Part shown: positions 6,622-6,803 of the stretch, one piece after another | Position numbering within the stretch: the stretch's first letter is position 1 | Layout of the letters: each line of letters begins with the position of its first letter | Assembly: GCA_018700255.1 (NCBI GenBank) | Contig: JABISU010000133.1 | Span: forward strand, 1 to 6,803 | DNA length: 6,803 nt | From: Flavobacteriales bacterium | GTDB taxonomy: Bacteria > Bacteroidota > Bacteroidia > Flavobacteriales > UA16 | Reading direction: 5' to 3' | Made by a program: the position numbers and the translations under genes | Notes under the pieces: generated by a model | What the model was told of the DNA's origin: nothing | Seen by the model: the letters and a program-made list of their open reading frames with translations, nothing else | Databases searched by the model: none

Positions 6622-6642
6622 CTGACGAACTGTCTGACGAAC
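6622..6642 (+). repeat. Short direct repeat upstream of the tRNA gene
   Basis: CTGACGAAC occurs at 6622-6630 and again at 6634-6642 (12-nt period). It lies in the 283-nt stretch between feoA and the tRNA gene (6393-6675), where otherwise I see only the feoA promoter and no convincing gene, RNA structure or strong tRNA promoter. It could be a protein-binding pair or chance. Confidence 0.5.
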
Positions 6643-6675
6643 ACTGATCTAAAAATCACTGAGAGCTTTGGTTTT

Positions 6676-6749
6676 GGGCTATTAACTCAGTTGGTTAGAG
6701 TGCTACCTCGACATGGTAGAAGTCACTGGTTCGAATCCAGTATAGCCCA
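6676..6749 (+). tRNA. tRNA-Val (anticodon GAC), CCA not encoded
   Basis: A complete cloverleaf can be drawn. Acceptor stem GGGCTAT (6676-6682) pairs with ATAGCCC (6742-6748), with discriminator A at 6749. D stem ACTC/GAGT has loop AGTTGGTTA. Anticodon stem CTACC/GGTAG has loop TCGACAT, giving anticodon GAC at 6710-6712. The variable loop is AAGTC, and T stem ACTGG/CCAGT has loop TTCGAAT. Anticodon bases A35 and C36 and the A73 discriminator fit valine identity. All stems pair perfectly and the tertiary pairs T8-A14 and G15-C48 are possible. Two oddities: position 33 is C, not the near-universal U, and pair 10-25 is A-T, not G-C. The 3' CCA must be added after transcription, as is usual in this phylum. 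A terminator follows directly. Confidence 0.95.
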
Positions 6750-6751
6750 CG

Positions 6752-6782
6752 AAAGGAAACTCACAATTGTGAGTTTCTTTTT
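6752..6782 (+). terminator. Rho-independent terminator of the tRNA gene
   Basis: A perfect inverted repeat with arms GAAACTCACAA (6756-6766) and TTGTGAGTTTC (6767-6777) is followed by a T run (6778-6782). The flanking AAAG before the left arm can pair with the start of the T run to extend the stem. It begins 3 nt after the mature tRNA end, so the tRNA is the last gene of its transcript. The central bases would form the loop, so the real stem is about 9 bp plus the extension. Confidence 0.9.
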
Positions 6783-6803
6783 ATCTTATTACTTTGTGCA
6801 ATG

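Noticed and set aside
6663..6670. GAGCTTTG as a -7 box for the tRNA gene.
   Set aside because: It lacks the first T of the consensus and no TTG lies 17-23 nt upstream, although its position would suit a start at the tRNA 5' end.
6616..6803. Open reading frame from ATG 6616 running through the tRNA gene to the window end without a stop.
   Set aside because: It reads straight through a structurally perfect tRNA and its terminator on the sense strand; the openness is a by-product of those sequences.

Overview
The window looks like Bacteroidota chromosome, most likely a marine-type member of Flavobacteriales, though the order is an inference. Four things point that way. The left end has a TPR protein, a DUF4292 lipoprotein and an EnvC-like coiled-coil/M23 protein in a row. 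FeoB carries Bacteroidota-style Gate motifs (ACAVPAIMA, CSARLPVY, AMQCMST). Promoter boxes match the Bacteroidota -7 consensus TAnnTTTG. The tRNA has no encoded CCA end. No gene shows an obvious Shine-Dalgarno site.

Layout. Positions 1-2362 (+) hold a tightly overlapping cell-envelope operon: the 3' end of a TPR protein, a DUF4292 lipoprotein, and a secreted EnvC-like protein with a degenerate M23 domain that probably activates peptidoglycan amidases. After a 64-nt gap with a candidate promoter, feoB (2427-4511, +, GTG start) encodes the ferrous-iron transporter. A TetR-family regulator (4492-5034, +) overlaps the end of feoB by 20 nt. A 70-nt gap holding a 10-bp palindrome and a -7 box leads to an AlkB-type integral-membrane alkane/fatty-acyl hydroxylase (5105-6175, +) with all four histidine boxes intact. 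feoA (6141-6392, -) lies tail to tail with alkB and overlaps it by 35 nt. Positions 6393-6675 are non-coding apart from the feoA promoter and a short direct repeat. A tRNA-Val(GAC) gene (6676-6749) and its rho-independent terminator close the window.

How it fits together. The two halves of the ferrous-iron uptake system are separated by a tetR-alkB pair, and feoA is inverted relative to feoB. The tetR-alkB segment is visibly more AT-rich than feoB and feoA, consistent with insertion or rearrangement at the feo locus. AlkB is a di-iron enzyme, so an iron importer flanking it could be functionally meaningful, but that is a hypothesis.

Points most worth a second look: (1) the FeoB G-domain has Asn where the guanine-specifying Asp of the G4 motif (NxxD) should be; (2) TAnnTTTG-like boxes end only 3-4 nt before the start codons of feoB, alkB and feoA, which predicts leaderless or nearly leaderless mRNAs; (3) the tRNA-Val has C33 instead of the near-invariant U33. 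I see no CRISPR array, insertion sequence, phage gene or clearly undescribed multi-gene system.
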